64,000 nucleotides of DNA from Marinobacter sp. CHS3-4. Its GTDB lineage: Bacteria; Pseudomonadota; Gammaproteobacteria; Pseudomonadales; Oleiphilaceae. The notes under the pieces were generated by a model. It saw only the letters and a program-made list of their open reading frames with translations. It had not been told where the DNA came from and did not search any database. This document shows positions 1 to 8,697 of the stretch, in pieces. The position numbers and the translations under genes are program-made. Position 1 is the first letter of the stretch. Each line of letters starts with the position of its first letter. The stretch is from positions 744,001-808,000 of the forward strand of contig NZ_JASGBJ010000001.1 in NCBI RefSeq assembly GCF_030053415.1, in the 5' to 3' direction.

Positions 1-884
1 CCGCCCCGCAAATCACGAATACGGCTCATGACCCTGTCCGCGCGATCCGGGTAATGGCGTTTCAGCCAGTCGTTAAACAGTTCGTCCAGTTCCAGAGGCA
101 ACCGCAGCATGATCCAGCTGGCGCGGGTGGCGCCGGCCTCTGTGGCGGCTTCCAGAATGCGTTCCAGCTCGTGGTCGTTAATGAAAGGGATCACTGGCCC
201 CAGGATGATGCCCGTAGGAACGCCCGCGGAGGATAACTCGCGGATGATTTTCAGCCGTGTGGCCGGGGCGGCCGTGCGGGGTTCCATCTGGCCTTTCAGG
301 GTGTTGTCCAGCGTCGTGAGGCTGACCCGCACCGAGCACAGCCCCTGTTGCGCGAGGTCTTTCAGCAGATCCAGGTCCCGCAGAATCAGTGCGCCTTTGG
401 TGATGATAGACACCGGATGCCGGTACTCGGCCAGTACCTCTAGAATCTCCCGGGTAATGCGGCGCTGCTTTTCCACCGGCTGATAGGCATCGGTATTGAC
501 GCCCAGTGCGATGGGTTTGGGCTGGTAGCCGGGTTTGTCCAGTTCCTCGCGAAGCTTCTGGGCGGCGTTTGGTTTGGCGATCAGCCGGGTCTCGAAGTCC
601 AGCCCCGGCGACATATCCCAGTAGGCGTGTGTCGGCCTGGCGAAACAGTACACACACGCGTGCTCGCAGCCGCGATAGGGATTGATGGACTGATCAAACG
701 GTACATCCGGCGACTGGTTCCGGCTGATAATCGTCTTGACCCGTTCGTCCGTCACTTCCGTTGCCACTGAATCCGGGCAGACTTGATCCGCTGGGTCCTG
801 ATACCAACCATCGTCGCACTGTCGGTCACTGACGATGGTCTGGAAACGATTGTGAGGGTTAAGCGGCGTCGCGCGAGTTTTCAT
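1..884 (-). CDS. PA0069-family radical SAM protein, 3' end cut by window edge
   Basis: The frame opens at ATG 884-882 and stays open to base 1, so about 294 residues are visible and the C-terminus lies outside the window. A radical SAM CX3CX2C cluster (CEHACVYC) sits near residue 76, preceded by INPYRG and followed by FARPTHAYWDMSPG, the pattern of the SplB-like PA0069 family. Such proteins bind a 4Fe-4S cluster and cleave S-adenosylmethionine; the physiological substrate of this family is not established. A LexA-like box lies 15 bases upstream of the start. From memory, the Pseudomonas aeruginosa homologue belongs to the SOS regulon, which fits a DNA-damage role, perhaps spore-photoproduct-lyase-like. 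That role is inference; the family call is secure. Confidence 0.9.
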   Translation of the reverse strand, partial: MKTRATPLNPHNRFQTIVSDRQCDDGWYQDPADQVCPDSVATEVTDERVKTIISRNQSPDVPFDQSINPYRGCEHACVYCFARPTHAYWDMSPGLDFETRLIAKPNAAQKLREELDKPGYQPKPIALGVNTDAYQPVEKQRRITREILEVLAEYRHPVSIITKGALILRDLDLLKDLAQQGLCSVRVSLTTLDNTLKGQMEPRTAAPATRLKIIRELSSAGVPTGIILGPVIPFINDHELERILEAATEAGATRASWIMLRLPLELDELFNDWLKRHYPDRADRVMSRIRDLRG

Positions 885-898
885 ACGGGTGTCCGAAA

Positions 899-918
899 TA
901 CTGTTTATGCATACAGTA
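899..918. promoter_or_regulatory. LexA (SOS) box 1
   Basis: The sequence TACTGTTTATGCATACAGTA has the core CTGT-N8-ACAG and the outer TA...TA of the gammaproteobacterial LexA operator. It is 15 bases from the radical SAM start codon, where bound LexA would block transcription. The match is near perfect, so an SOS operator is very likely. Confidence 0.85.
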
Positions 919-956
919 TCTTGGATGCCGCCAGATTGCCAGAGCCGTTTCAGCGT

Positions 957-976
957 TACTGTGAAAGACAACAGAC
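957..976. promoter_or_regulatory. LexA-like box 2
   Basis: TACTGTGAAAGACAACAGAC has a perfect CTGT-N8-ACAG core but a less symmetrical spacer and one weaker flank than the first box. The box centres are 58 bases apart, about five and a half helical turns. It lies about 110 bases upstream of the GH84 start, so it could serve that operon or cooperate with box 1 on the radical SAM gene. Confidence 0.55.
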
Positions 977-1087
977 ATCCGTAACCCGGGCATTCGGTGG
1001 TTTGTCCGGTGACCCGAAGCATTGGATGGGATAACCTCGGTCTGAATCGAGCCAGTAGCAAGCGTCATAGGCAGAGTGAATTTTCTT

Positions 1088-2161
1088 ATGTCAGATCAAC
1101 CCCCGCTGGGAATTATCGAAGGTTTCTACGGCCCGCTCTGGAGCTGGGAAGAGCGCCGACAAGTCGTCCAATCACTGGCCCCTAGTGGGTATCGGAATTA
1201 CTGGTACGCGCCCAAAGGTGACGCTTTCCTGCGTCGTAAATGGAGCGAACCCCATCCGGCGGAATTGGCGGATGAACTGGCAGGTTTTGCGCGCTTCTGC
1301 GCAGAACATGGGGTCAGTTTCGGGATTGGCCTGAGCCCCTTCGAAGTCTTCAACAACTTCGATGACTCGGCGAAAACGGCGCTGGCGAGCAAGCTGGCAG
1401 CGTTTGACGAGCTGGGTGTGTCCAACCTGGCCATTCTGTTTGACGATATGACCAGCGACACGCCCGATTTGGCGGCGCGCCAGGCAGACATTCTTCACTG
1501 GGTGGCTGACAGAAGCCGTGCGGATACATTGACGGTTTGCCCCAGCTACTATTCCGATGATCCGGTGCTTGATCGCGTATTTGGCCAGCGACCGGATCAT
1601 TATCTTGAGGACCTGGGCCGGCGGCTGGATTCTTCGGTGCAGGTGTTCTGGACCGGCGAGGAAGTCTGCTCCCGGGAAGTGTCGCCGGGTCATTTGCAGC
1701 GGGTATCCGAGTCATTGCAGCGCAAACCGGTGCTGTGGGACAACTACCCGGTGAACGACGGAGACCGGATGTCCCAACACCTGCACCTGCGCGCGTTCAC
1801 GGGCAGGCCAGCGGCCAACGCCGCGCATTTGTCGGGGCACGCCATCAATCCGGCTCTTCAACCGGTACTGACCACCATTCCCGCCATGACGCTGTCGATG
1901 AGCTACGCGCAGGGCCCGAGTTATCAATACGGTCAGGCCTTCAGGCAGGCGGCCGAGCAGGTGTTGGGGCAGGAGCTGGCCGGGCAGTTGAGCGCCGACC
2001 TGCTAGTGTTACAGGATGCAGGGCTCAACAGAATCAGTGCCGAACGTCGGGAGTCACTCACCCGGTGCTATTCCGGCTTTGACCATCCAGCGGCCCGGGA
2101 AATCGTGAAATGGCTGTCCGGCGTTTATCAGGTCACTGACGAGATGGTCCAAACTCAGTGA
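1088..2161 (+). CDS. GH84-family beta-N-acetylglucosaminidase domain protein (O-GlcNAcase-like)
   Basis: The 357-residue protein is almost entirely a glycoside hydrolase 84 catalytic barrel. GIIEGFYGPLWSWEER opens it, ILFDDM carries the paired catalytic aspartates, and CPSYY, FWTGEEV and LWDNYPVND follow in family order. Enzymes of this family remove beta-linked N-acetylglucosamine by substrate-assisted catalysis. There is no signal peptide and none of the accessory domains found in secreted clostridial members, so it should act in the cytoplasm. The start at ATG 1088 is preferred over GTG 1076 because an AGAG-type ribosome site precedes it by about 11 bases. It probably forms an operon with the macro-domain gene 21 bases downstream. 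The natural substrate is unknown. Confidence 0.85.
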   Translation: MSDQPPLGIIEGFYGPLWSWEERRQVVQSLAPSGYRNYWYAPKGDAFLRRKWSEPHPAELADELAGFARFCAEHGVSFGIGLSPFEVFNNFDDSAKTALASKLAAFDELGVSNLAILFDDMTSDTPDLAARQADILHWVADRSRADTLTVCPSYYSDDPVLDRVFGQRPDHYLEDLGRRLDSSVQVFWTGEEVCSREVSPGHLQRVSESLQRKPVLWDNYPVNDGDRMSQHLHLRAFTGRPAANAAHLSGHAINPALQPVLTTIPAMTLSMSYAQGPSYQYGQAFRQAAEQVLGQELAGQLSADLLVLQDAGLNRISAERRESLTRCYSGFDHPAAREIVKWLSGVYQVTDEMVQTQ

Positions 2162-2182
2162 GGACAGATTGAGGAGACCGTT

Positions 2183-2713
2183 ATGGCCAAGGTCGAACTC
2201 AAAGGCAAATGGTTGGAGTGTGTTCAGGGCGACATTGCCCGTCAGGATGACATGGCGGCTGTGGTAAATGCGGCTAATGCCCAACTTCGCACCGGCGGTG
2301 GCGTTGCAGGTGCGCTGCATGCAGCTGCCGGCCCCGGGCTTGCGGAAGAATGCGAGCCTATGGCCCCGATCAGGCCTGGTGAGGCCGTCATCTCCGGCGC
2401 TCACAACCTGCCGAATCAATACGTGATTCATTGTCTGGGGCCGGTTTACGGCGTTGATGAGCCATCCGATCGGCTGCTGGCTGACTGCTATCGCAATGCG
2501 CTGGAGCTGGCGGACAGCAAAGGGATCGAGTCGATCGCATTCCCTGCGATATCGGCCGGTGCGTTCGGTTTTCCCCTGGAGACCGCGGCGGCAGTGGCGA
2601 TGAATACCGTGGGGCGGATATTGCCTCAGCTAACAAATGTCGAGAGAGTGCGGTTTGTGCTGTTTTCCGCCGCGGATGAGAAGGTATTCAGCAGCCACCT
2701 GCCCCGAAGCTAG
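2183..2713 (+). CDS. Macro-domain protein, probable ADP-ribose hydrolase
   Basis: This 176-residue protein is a single macro domain. VVNAANAQLRTGGGVAGA is the ADP-ribose-binding signature with the catalytic asparagine, and AFPAISAGAFGFP is the second conserved loop. The family binds ADP-ribose and often removes it from acetyl-ADP-ribose, protein side chains or nucleic acid. The start has a GAGGAG ribosome site at good spacing. It follows the GH84 gene in the same direction, suggesting co-transcription of two enzymes that remove sugar-type modifications. Substrate specificity cannot be told from sequence. Confidence 0.9.
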   Translation: MAKVELKGKWLECVQGDIARQDDMAAVVNAANAQLRTGGGVAGALHAAAGPGLAEECEPMAPIRPGEAVISGAHNLPNQYVIHCLGPVYGVDEPSDRLLADCYRNALELADSKGIESIAFPAISAGAFGFPLETAAAVAMNTVGRILPQLTNVERVRFVLFSAADEKVFSSHLPRS

Positions 2714-2727
2714 GAGTTAGATCCGGT

Positions 2728-3741
2728 TCACTGGCAGGTCTTTTTGCCTGCAGCTTCGAACCTCGCCATCATCGACTCGCGCTGCCTTTCCTGATCCTTG
2801 AATTCAGTGGGTAAGGGCTGGATCAGGTACAGGTAGTCGCCTTTGTCGCGGTTGTTTTCGAACACGGTTGCGAAAGATTTATCGGTGTCCCACAGCACGG
2901 GGCTGACCAGTGCCACGGACAGGTCTGGTCGCTTTTGCTCCAGCACGGCGACAGTGCCCAGCCGGTTTTCAGCATGGAAGGTGCCCGTGGTGTGGAGGAT
3001 CTGGTGCTCAGGATAGGCTCGTGAGGCCTCGATGATCCGCTGTGCCATGGTATTGTCCCGCAGCAACTGGGCCTGGTAGCTGTTTTTCATTCTCTGGCTG
3101 ATGTCGGAATCCTCGCTTGCCTGGCCATGCCCGTGTCCGAGCGCCGCGAAGAATTTTTCGCGGTAGGCAGGTGGCTCGGTTAAAGGAGGCTCTGGCAGTT
3201 CCGCCCGTTGTTCATCGCTGACAGACTCCAGATAGTCGATTCCCTGTCGGCCGACACAACGAACCACGTCGGCTGGGGCGTTGGCTGCGATAACGGGTAA
3301 GGAGCGGGCCCTGGCAAATTCAATCAGCGGCCGGTAAGACGCCGTGTAATTGGACCAGGCACCGGCGTCTTTCCGCATCTCGGTTTCCCCGGTTTCTCCA
3401 TTAAGGTAACGGTTCAGTTCTGCTTGATGATCGATTTCGAACTGTTCCATCGACAAGACCTGTTGTTGGTTCTGTTGATACAAGGCCGTTTGCAGAAGCG
3501 ATTGGAGGAGATGTGAGGCATGATGGCAGTGGTATTCGCCGATCACCACAATCGTATCGTCTTTCAGTTCTCCGGCGAGCTGATTGATTGACAGCAGTTT
3601 GCCCGCGCTGTCGACCAGGATGGCGTCATACTGGGTTTTGGGTGGCAGCGGTTGTTGCGATGAAGGCATCGGAGCAGGACTGGCGCAGCCGGCCAGTATT
3701 GCGAACAAACAAATCAGCAGCGGTAACGTTGAATAGCTCAT
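2728..3741 (-). CDS. ChaN/TIKI-family lipoprotein
   Basis: The 337-residue protein has a lipoprotein signal peptide ending in the lipobox LAGC, so the mature form should be anchored in the cell envelope. The motif GEYHCHHASHLLQ matches the conserved GExH...H segment of the ChaN/TIKI fold, and LHTTGTFHAENRLG is its second conserved site. Campylobacter ChaN binds haem and TIKI relatives are metalloproteases; which applies here is unclear. The start at ATG 3741 places the signal peptide correctly; an upstream in-frame GTG at 3759 is less likely. It is divergent from the channel gene, with 54 bases between the starts. Confidence 0.8.
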   Translation of the reverse strand: MSYSTLPLLICLFAILAGCASPAPMPSSQQPLPPKTQYDAILVDSAGKLLSINQLAGELKDDTIVVIGEYHCHHASHLLQSLLQTALYQQNQQQVLSMEQFEIDHQAELNRYLNGETGETEMRKDAGAWSNYTASYRPLIEFARARSLPVIAANAPADVVRCVGRQGIDYLESVSDEQRAELPEPPLTEPPAYREKFFAALGHGHGQASEDSDISQRMKNSYQAQLLRDNTMAQRIIEASRAYPEHQILHTTGTFHAENRLGTVAVLEQKRPDLSVALVSPVLWDTDKSFATVFENNRDKGDYLYLIQPLPTEFKDQERQRESMMARFEAAGKKTCQ

Positions 3742-3795
3742 AAACTGATATACGATCACGAAATGTGTTTCGTGTCACCTGCATAGAGGAAAACC

Positions 3796-5742
3796 ATGCT
3801 GCCGTTTCGGCTTATTGATCGCGTTAAATTTGTCGTAGAGCGCCAGCTCGTAAAAGGTGCCGGGTTCCAGCTGCTCGTGGTGGGCGTCTTTATCGGGTTG
3901 ATCTCTCTGATCGGCGGCTTGCTGGTCGTGCCCCTGGGTGACTCTTTCAGCGACGTGGGCGATGCCATCTGGTGGGCGTTCCTGCGACTGACAGACCCCG
4001 GTTATCTCGGCGATGACGTGGGCAACTGGCAGCGGTTGGTGTCCACCATCCTGACCATCAGCGGCTATGTGGTTTTCATGGGCACACTGGTTGCCATCCT
4101 GACTCGCTGGTTGATCGCCAAGATGACCGATCTTGAGCGCGGACTGACTCCGGTAACCCTGAGAAACCACATTGTGGTGCTGGGTTGGACCAACCAGACT
4201 TTGCCCTTGCTGGGGGAGCTCTTGAGCTCATCAGGCCGTATGCGGCGATTCCTGGAGAAACACGACGCCAGTAAGTTGCGGCTGGTGGTTCTGTCTGAGT
4301 CAGCGTCTGCGCAGCAGGTGCATGAACTGAAAACCGAACCGGGGATTGGCAACAAAGCCAGGCAGATCATCCTGCGCTCGGGCGTTGCGATTCAGCCAGA
4401 GGCGCTTGAACGGGTGGCCTGCCTGGATGCTTCGGCGGTTATTGTGCCGAGCGCGGTCCACGAGGCGGGCAGTCTGGTGCCGTCCGACGTAGGCACTGTG
4501 AAGGCCTTGCTGACGATTGCCGCTCGGGCACGGAGCCTGGGAGCCCCGTTACCGTTCGTCGTGGCGGAGATTCAGGACATTCGCAAATACCCGGTGTTCG
4601 AGCGAGCCTACCCAGGCGCGCTGGAGGTGGTGGCTGGTGATGCCACCATCAGCCGATTGATGGTTCAGAATATCCTGCACCCGGGTCTGTCTGGCATCTA
4701 CAACGAACTGTTTTCATCGGGCAACGGCAACGAGGTCTACATTCGCGGAGGCGAAAACATGGTGGGCCAGACCCTGGCTCAGGTGGCCAGCCAACGCCCG
4801 AAAGCGATTGTGATGGGGATACTGAAATCGTCCGGAAACAGCTGGGCGGTTCAGATGCCTGCGCCGACGGATATCAAAGTTGCGGCTGAAGATCGGGTGG
4901 TGATGCTGGCTCGTGATTACACGGAAACCGACGCCGACCTCAAGGCCCCGGCCGCACCATTGATCGAACGCGTCGCCAGTGTTCCGAGAAGGCCCTCGGC
5001 GTCGACAGAGGTGTATCGCGTCCTGTTACTTGGCTGGAACCGCAGGGTGCCAGGCCTGATCCATGAACTGGTCAGCTACAGCCAGCGGCGTTTTGAAGTC
5101 GATGTGGTGTCTGTGGTGCCTGCGTCTGAACGCCAGCGTGAAATCGATCGTTATCTGGGAGATCAGAGAAGCGTCATCTGCCGTCATGTAGAAGCGGACT
5201 ACATGGTCGAGGGTGAGCTCAGGCAAGTGGGCCCGTTGAATTATGACGCCATCCTGTTGTTAAGCAGTGACCGTCTCGCTACCGGAGAAGAGGCCGATGC
5301 TCGAACCATGGTGGGTTATCTGCAACTTGAAGATTTACTCAGTGAGGGCACTCGCACACCGCAAATGCTGATGGAGCTCAGTGACCCGGACAACCGCAAT
5401 TTGCTGATGGCCTACCAGAGCGAAGTGATGATCAGCCCGATGATTGTCAGTCACGTGTTGGCTCAGGTAGCTCTGCGACGAGAGCTGAGGGTGGTGCTGG
5501 ATGAGCTGTTCACAGTAGGGGGCTCTGAAATTCAGTTTCGTGATCCGCAGGATTACCCGTTACCTGCCAGCACCTCTTTTCAGGTACTGGAAAAGGTCCT
5601 GGCGGCAAGCGGCGAGCTGGCTCTGGGTGTCTGGCGAGCCAGGCCTGACGAGACCGGCAGGCAGTGTTTTTTGAACCCGCAAAAAGGCGATTTTCTGGAC
5701 CTGAAACCCGGCGATCGGTTGATTGTGCTTTGTAATACCTAA
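3796..5742 (+). CDS. CASTOR/POLLUX-related ion channel with RCK-like domains
   Basis: The 648-residue protein begins with two hydrophobic segments (about residues 25-50 and 75-105) flanking a pore-like segment, AIWWAFLRLTDPGYLGDD, in place of a classical TVGYG filter. Two large cytoplasmic RCK/TrkA-N-like units follow (about 120-350 and 405-640), each with beta-strand/glycine nucleotide-fold patterns such as IVVLGW and VLLLGWNRRVPG. This matches the DMI1/CASTOR family, plant members of which are nuclear-envelope cation channels; bacterial members are little studied. AGAGGA precedes the ATG. No dedicated partner gene lies next to it. Confidence 0.85.
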   Translation: MLPFRLIDRVKFVVERQLVKGAGFQLLVVGVFIGLISLIGGLLVVPLGDSFSDVGDAIWWAFLRLTDPGYLGDDVGNWQRLVSTILTISGYVVFMGTLVAILTRWLIAKMTDLERGLTPVTLRNHIVVLGWTNQTLPLLGELLSSSGRMRRFLEKHDASKLRLVVLSESASAQQVHELKTEPGIGNKARQIILRSGVAIQPEALERVACLDASAVIVPSAVHEAGSLVPSDVGTVKALLTIAARARSLGAPLPFVVAEIQDIRKYPVFERAYPGALEVVAGDATISRLMVQNILHPGLSGIYNELFSSGNGNEVYIRGGENMVGQTLAQVASQRPKAIVMGILKSSGNSWAVQMPAPTDIKVAAEDRVVMLARDYTETDADLKAPAAPLIERVASVPRRPSASTEVYRVLLLGWNRRVPGLIHELVSYSQRRFEVDVVSVVPASERQREIDRYLGDQRSVICRHVEADYMVEGELRQVGPLNYDAILLLSSDRLATGEEADARTMVGYLQLEDLLSEGTRTPQMLMELSDPDNRNLLMAYQSEVMISPMIVSHVLAQVALRRELRVVLDELFTVGGSEIQFRDPQDYPLPASTSFQVLEKVLAASGELALGVWRARPDETGRQCFLNPQKGDFLDLKPGDRLIVLCNT

Positions 5743-5933
5743 GTATTAGCAGGCCATTCACCAGAAAAATGCTGAAAATAATTTATATAAATTTCAATTA
5801 TAAAATCAAAATCATTAGAGTGGTCGTCAACGTCAGAAAGCTGGTTGTTTTTTGATCGGCTGCTGACTCACGGAAGTCGCTTTTTAGCTTCACTCAAAGA
5901 GCACCTCAAACCTTAGAAGACAGGACTGAGACC
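5743..5933 (+). promoter_or_regulatory. A+T-rich leader and promoter region of isocitrate lyase
   Basis: This 190-base gap is strikingly A+T-rich around 5766-5820 compared with the G+C-rich flanks, and it precedes a gene with strongly biased codons. Several TATAAT-like hexamers occur, for example near 5783 and 5799, but no single start site can be chosen. The ribosome site is the AGGAC-type segment before ATG 5934. Confidence 0.45.
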
Positions 5934-7523
5934 ATGCCATACGCACAAGACGTAGACCACATTGCTTCCCTTCTGAAGCAGAACCCTACCTGGAACGCCA
6001 TCAAGCCTGAGCACGCGGCTCGCATGCGCGCCCAGAACAAATTCAAGACCGGTCTGGACATCGCCAAGTACACCGCCAAGATCATGCGCGAAGACATGGC
6101 GAACTACGACAACGATACCTCTCAGTACACCCAGTCTCTGGGTTGCTGGCACGGCTTCATCGGTCAGCAGAAGCTGCTGTCGATCAAGAAGCATTTCGGT
6201 ACTACCAAGCGTCGTTACCTGTACCTGTCTGGCTGGATGGTTGCTGCTCTGCGTTCTGAGTTTGGCCCGCTGCCTGACCAGTCCATGCACGAGAAGACTG
6301 CCGTTTCTGGCCTGATCGAAGAGCTGTACACCTTCCTGCGTCAGGCGGATGCCTGGGAACTGAACCATCTGTTCCGCGCACTGGAAGAAGCTGAGAACGC
6401 TGGCGACAACGCCAAGGCTCAGGAACTGATCAAGCAGATCGACAACCACGAAACTCACGTTGTGCCGATCATTGCCGACATCGACGCTGGTTTCGGTAAC
6501 GCCGAAGCGACTTACCTGCTGGCCAAGCAGATGATCGAAGCCGGTGCTTGCTGCATCCAGTTGGAAAACCAGGTGTCTGACGAGAAGCAGTGTGGCCACC
6601 AGGACGGTAAAGTAACCGTTCCGCACGCTGACTTCCTGTCCAAGATCAACGCAGTTCGTCTGGCCTTCCTTGAGCTGGGTATCGACGACGGCGTTATCGT
6701 TGCGCGTACTGACTCCCTGGGCGCTGGCCTGACCCAGAAGATTGCCGTGACCAACGAGCCGGGCGATCTGGGTGACCAGTACAACAGCTTCATCGACGGT
6801 GAAGTGATCGAGAAAGCCGAAGACATCAACAACGGCGACGTTGTGATCAAGCAGAAAGGTCAGCTGGTTCGTCCTAAGCGTCTGGCTTCTGGCCTGTTCC
6901 AGTTCAAGCCTGGCACTGGCGAAGATCGTGTTGTTCTGGACTGTATCACCAGCCTGCAGAACGGCGCCGACCTGCTGTGGATCGAGACCGAGAAGCCGCA
7001 CGTTGGTCAGATCGCCTCCATGGTTAACCGCATCAAGGAAGTGGTTCCAGATGCCAAGCTGGTTTACAACAACAGCCCGTCTTTCAACTGGACTCTGAAC
7101 TTCCGTCAGCAGGTATTCGACGCGTGGCAGGAAGAAGGCAAGGACGTATCTGCCTACGAGCGTGCAGACCTGATGAACGCCAAGTACGACGACACCGAAC
7201 TCGGCAAGCTGGCCGACGAGTGGACAGCGGACTTCCAGCGTAAGGGCTCTGCCGAAGCTGGTATCTTCCACCACCTGATCACTCTGCCGACTTACCACAC
7301 GGCCGCTCTGTCTACCGACAACCTGGCCAAAGGTTACTTCGGTGACGAAGGCATGCTGGCCTACGTTGCAGGCGTTCAGCGTAAGGAAATCCGTCAGGGT
7401 ATCGCGACTGTGAAGCACCAGGACATGGCCGGTTCTAACATCGGCGATGACCACAAAGAGTTCTTTGCAGGTGATGCGGCTCTGAAGGCAGGCGGTAAAG
7501 ACAACACCATGAACCAGTTCTAA
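5934..7523 (+). CDS. aceA: Isocitrate lyase, long form
   Basis: Isocitrate lyase splits isocitrate into glyoxylate and succinate, the first step of the glyoxylate shunt used on acetate, fatty acids and alkanes. At 529 residues this is the longer subtype found in Pseudomonas rather than the ~430-residue E. coli form; the extra length lies mid-protein after the catalytic loop. The active-site cysteine sits in KQCGHQDGK and the substrate-binding NNSPSFNW is near residue 380. Codon choice is unusually uniform (CTG, GGT, AAG, GTT), a sign of high expression. The gene stands alone, with an A+T-rich leader and a strong terminator. Confidence 0.97.
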   Translation: MPYAQDVDHIASLLKQNPTWNAIKPEHAARMRAQNKFKTGLDIAKYTAKIMREDMANYDNDTSQYTQSLGCWHGFIGQQKLLSIKKHFGTTKRRYLYLSGWMVAALRSEFGPLPDQSMHEKTAVSGLIEELYTFLRQADAWELNHLFRALEEAENAGDNAKAQELIKQIDNHETHVVPIIADIDAGFGNAEATYLLAKQMIEAGACCIQLENQVSDEKQCGHQDGKVTVPHADFLSKINAVRLAFLELGIDDGVIVARTDSLGAGLTQKIAVTNEPGDLGDQYNSFIDGEVIEKAEDINNGDVVIKQKGQLVRPKRLASGLFQFKPGTGEDRVVLDCITSLQNGADLLWIETEKPHVGQIASMVNRIKEVVPDAKLVYNNSPSFNWTLNFRQQVFDAWQEEGKDVSAYERADLMNAKYDDTELGKLADEWTADFQRKGSAEAGIFHHLITLPTYHTAALSTDNLAKGYFGDEGMLAYVAGVQRKEIRQGIATVKHQDMAGSNIGDDHKEFFAGDAALKAGGKDNTMNQF

Positions 7524-7560
7524 GACCCGGTCTTGAACGAGGTTTAGAAAACAGTTGTCG

Positions 7561-7623
7561 CTCCCGGTTCGCCGGGAGTCGCCTACAAAAAAGCCCCGCT
7601 CGGGAAACCGGCGGGGCTTTTTT
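7561..7623. terminator. Double-hairpin terminator after aceA, probably bidirectional
   Basis: Two hairpins lie in series. The first (7561-7578) is CTCCCGG-TTCG-CCGGGAG, a seven-pair stem closed by a very stable UUCG tetraloop. The second (7587-7623) has a GCCCCGC/GCGGGGC stem flanked by AAAAAA and TTTTTT, so it can terminate transcription from aceA and from the minus-strand gene whose stop is at 7629. Confidence 0.93.
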
Positions 7624-7628
7624 GTGGG

Positions 7629-8645
7629 TTATTCCACGAACACAACGTGATCACTGAAGCTGTCGCGGATCGACAGGCCATGGCGTTCCAGTTCGTGTTT
7701 ACTGACCACAAGTTGGCCATGGTCATAGTGGATGATCGGAACTTTTCGGGTGTCCATATCCTGTTCTATCAACGCGCTGATCTGATTGCCGGTTTCTCTG
7801 CCCATCATAGACCCGAGCAGCGTGAGGCCGCCAATCAAACGGTTTTTTCCGATCGAATTCAGGTGAACCGTAAAAGCTGGCAGTGGAGAGTGGCGTGAGA
7901 TCCATTCGTTCACCTCATCCAGAGACATGGCTCTGCCGCTCTGGTCCCTTAAGGCCTGATGGCCCGCTACCAGAAGAAAATCGAACCCTGCATCCTTGCT
8001 GCTGCGAACTTCGTCCTGAAAACTGGCCAGATTATCCACCACTCTGACCTCGGCGCGCAGATTCTCCCAAATAAGAGACTTTCTTTCACCGCCCATGTCG
8101 TGTTTCAGAAATGCTCTGGCGGTGGTGCTACTCCCCAGCAGAATCAGAGCATTTCGGGCATTGAGGTCAAGCGTTTTGCTGATCATGAAGGCCGCCCGAC
8201 GAATGACGGGGCGTTCGATGACTCCGGTGACAGCGCGGCCATCAAGAGCCCATGGGTAGTCGTCGCGAAGGCCACCGTTAACGCCACAGAATACCGTTGG
8301 CACGTGTTCCGAGACCCGCTCACCAAGCAGATGCATGGCATTGTCATCGCAGATCAGAACCAGGTCCGGCTGTTGCGCCTGAAAGTCCTCCCAGACTCTT
8401 TCCGCAGCTTCTGCGTGATGTGCGGCTGGCAGTCTCTTGGTATTCAGGTAGGCGTAATGCACCTCAAGCCCGACAGGGAGAGTTTCTGCCAGACCTTCCT
8501 CAATGCCCTGTACCCAGATGGAATCCGGGCCATAGCTGTGAATGACCAGCATCTGGAGTTTGTCAGATGTTGCTGCTTCACCGGCTCTTGCGAGGCAGGT
8601 TGCAGCCAGAGTCAGGCCCAGAACCAGGCGAATGATTGCAGACAC
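7629..8645 (-). CDS. ABC-type substrate-binding protein, orphan (PF04392-like)
   Basis: The 338-residue protein has a signal peptide (residues 1 to about 24, cut after an AxA-type site) and two lobes of the ABC_sub_bind type. LVIHSYGPDSIWVQGIEEGL is the usual opening and PDLVLICDDNA marks the first binding loop. The start is GTG 8645, supported by GGGAG five bases upstream. No permease or ATPase gene is adjacent. Such orphans are often ligand sensors for a two-component or cyclic-di-GMP system elsewhere, rather than transport proteins. The ligand cannot be predicted. Confidence 0.7.
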   Translation of the reverse strand: MSAIIRLVLGLTLAATCLARAGEAATSDKLQMLVIHSYGPDSIWVQGIEEGLAETLPVGLEVHYAYLNTKRLPAAHHAEAAERVWEDFQAQQPDLVLICDDNAMHLLGERVSEHVPTVFCGVNGGLRDDYPWALDGRAVTGVIERPVIRRAAFMISKTLDLNARNALILLGSSTTARAFLKHDMGGERKSLIWENLRAEVRVVDNLASFQDEVRSSKDAGFDFLLVAGHQALRDQSGRAMSLDEVNEWISRHSPLPAFTVHLNSIGKNRLIGGLTLLGSMMGRETGNQISALIEQDMDTRKVPIIHYDHGQLVVSKHELERHGLSIRDSFSDHVVFVE

Positions 8646-8697
8646 CGCGGCTCCCGATCAGAAGAATGTCTTAGATCATTCTAGTTGAGTTTGAGGG

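Noticed and set aside
5913..7454. 513-residue frame antisense to isocitrate lyase
   Set aside because: It mirrors the strongly codon-biased aceA gene; its Val/Leu/Gln-rich composition is what reverse reading of those codons gives. No ribosome site and no recognisable family.
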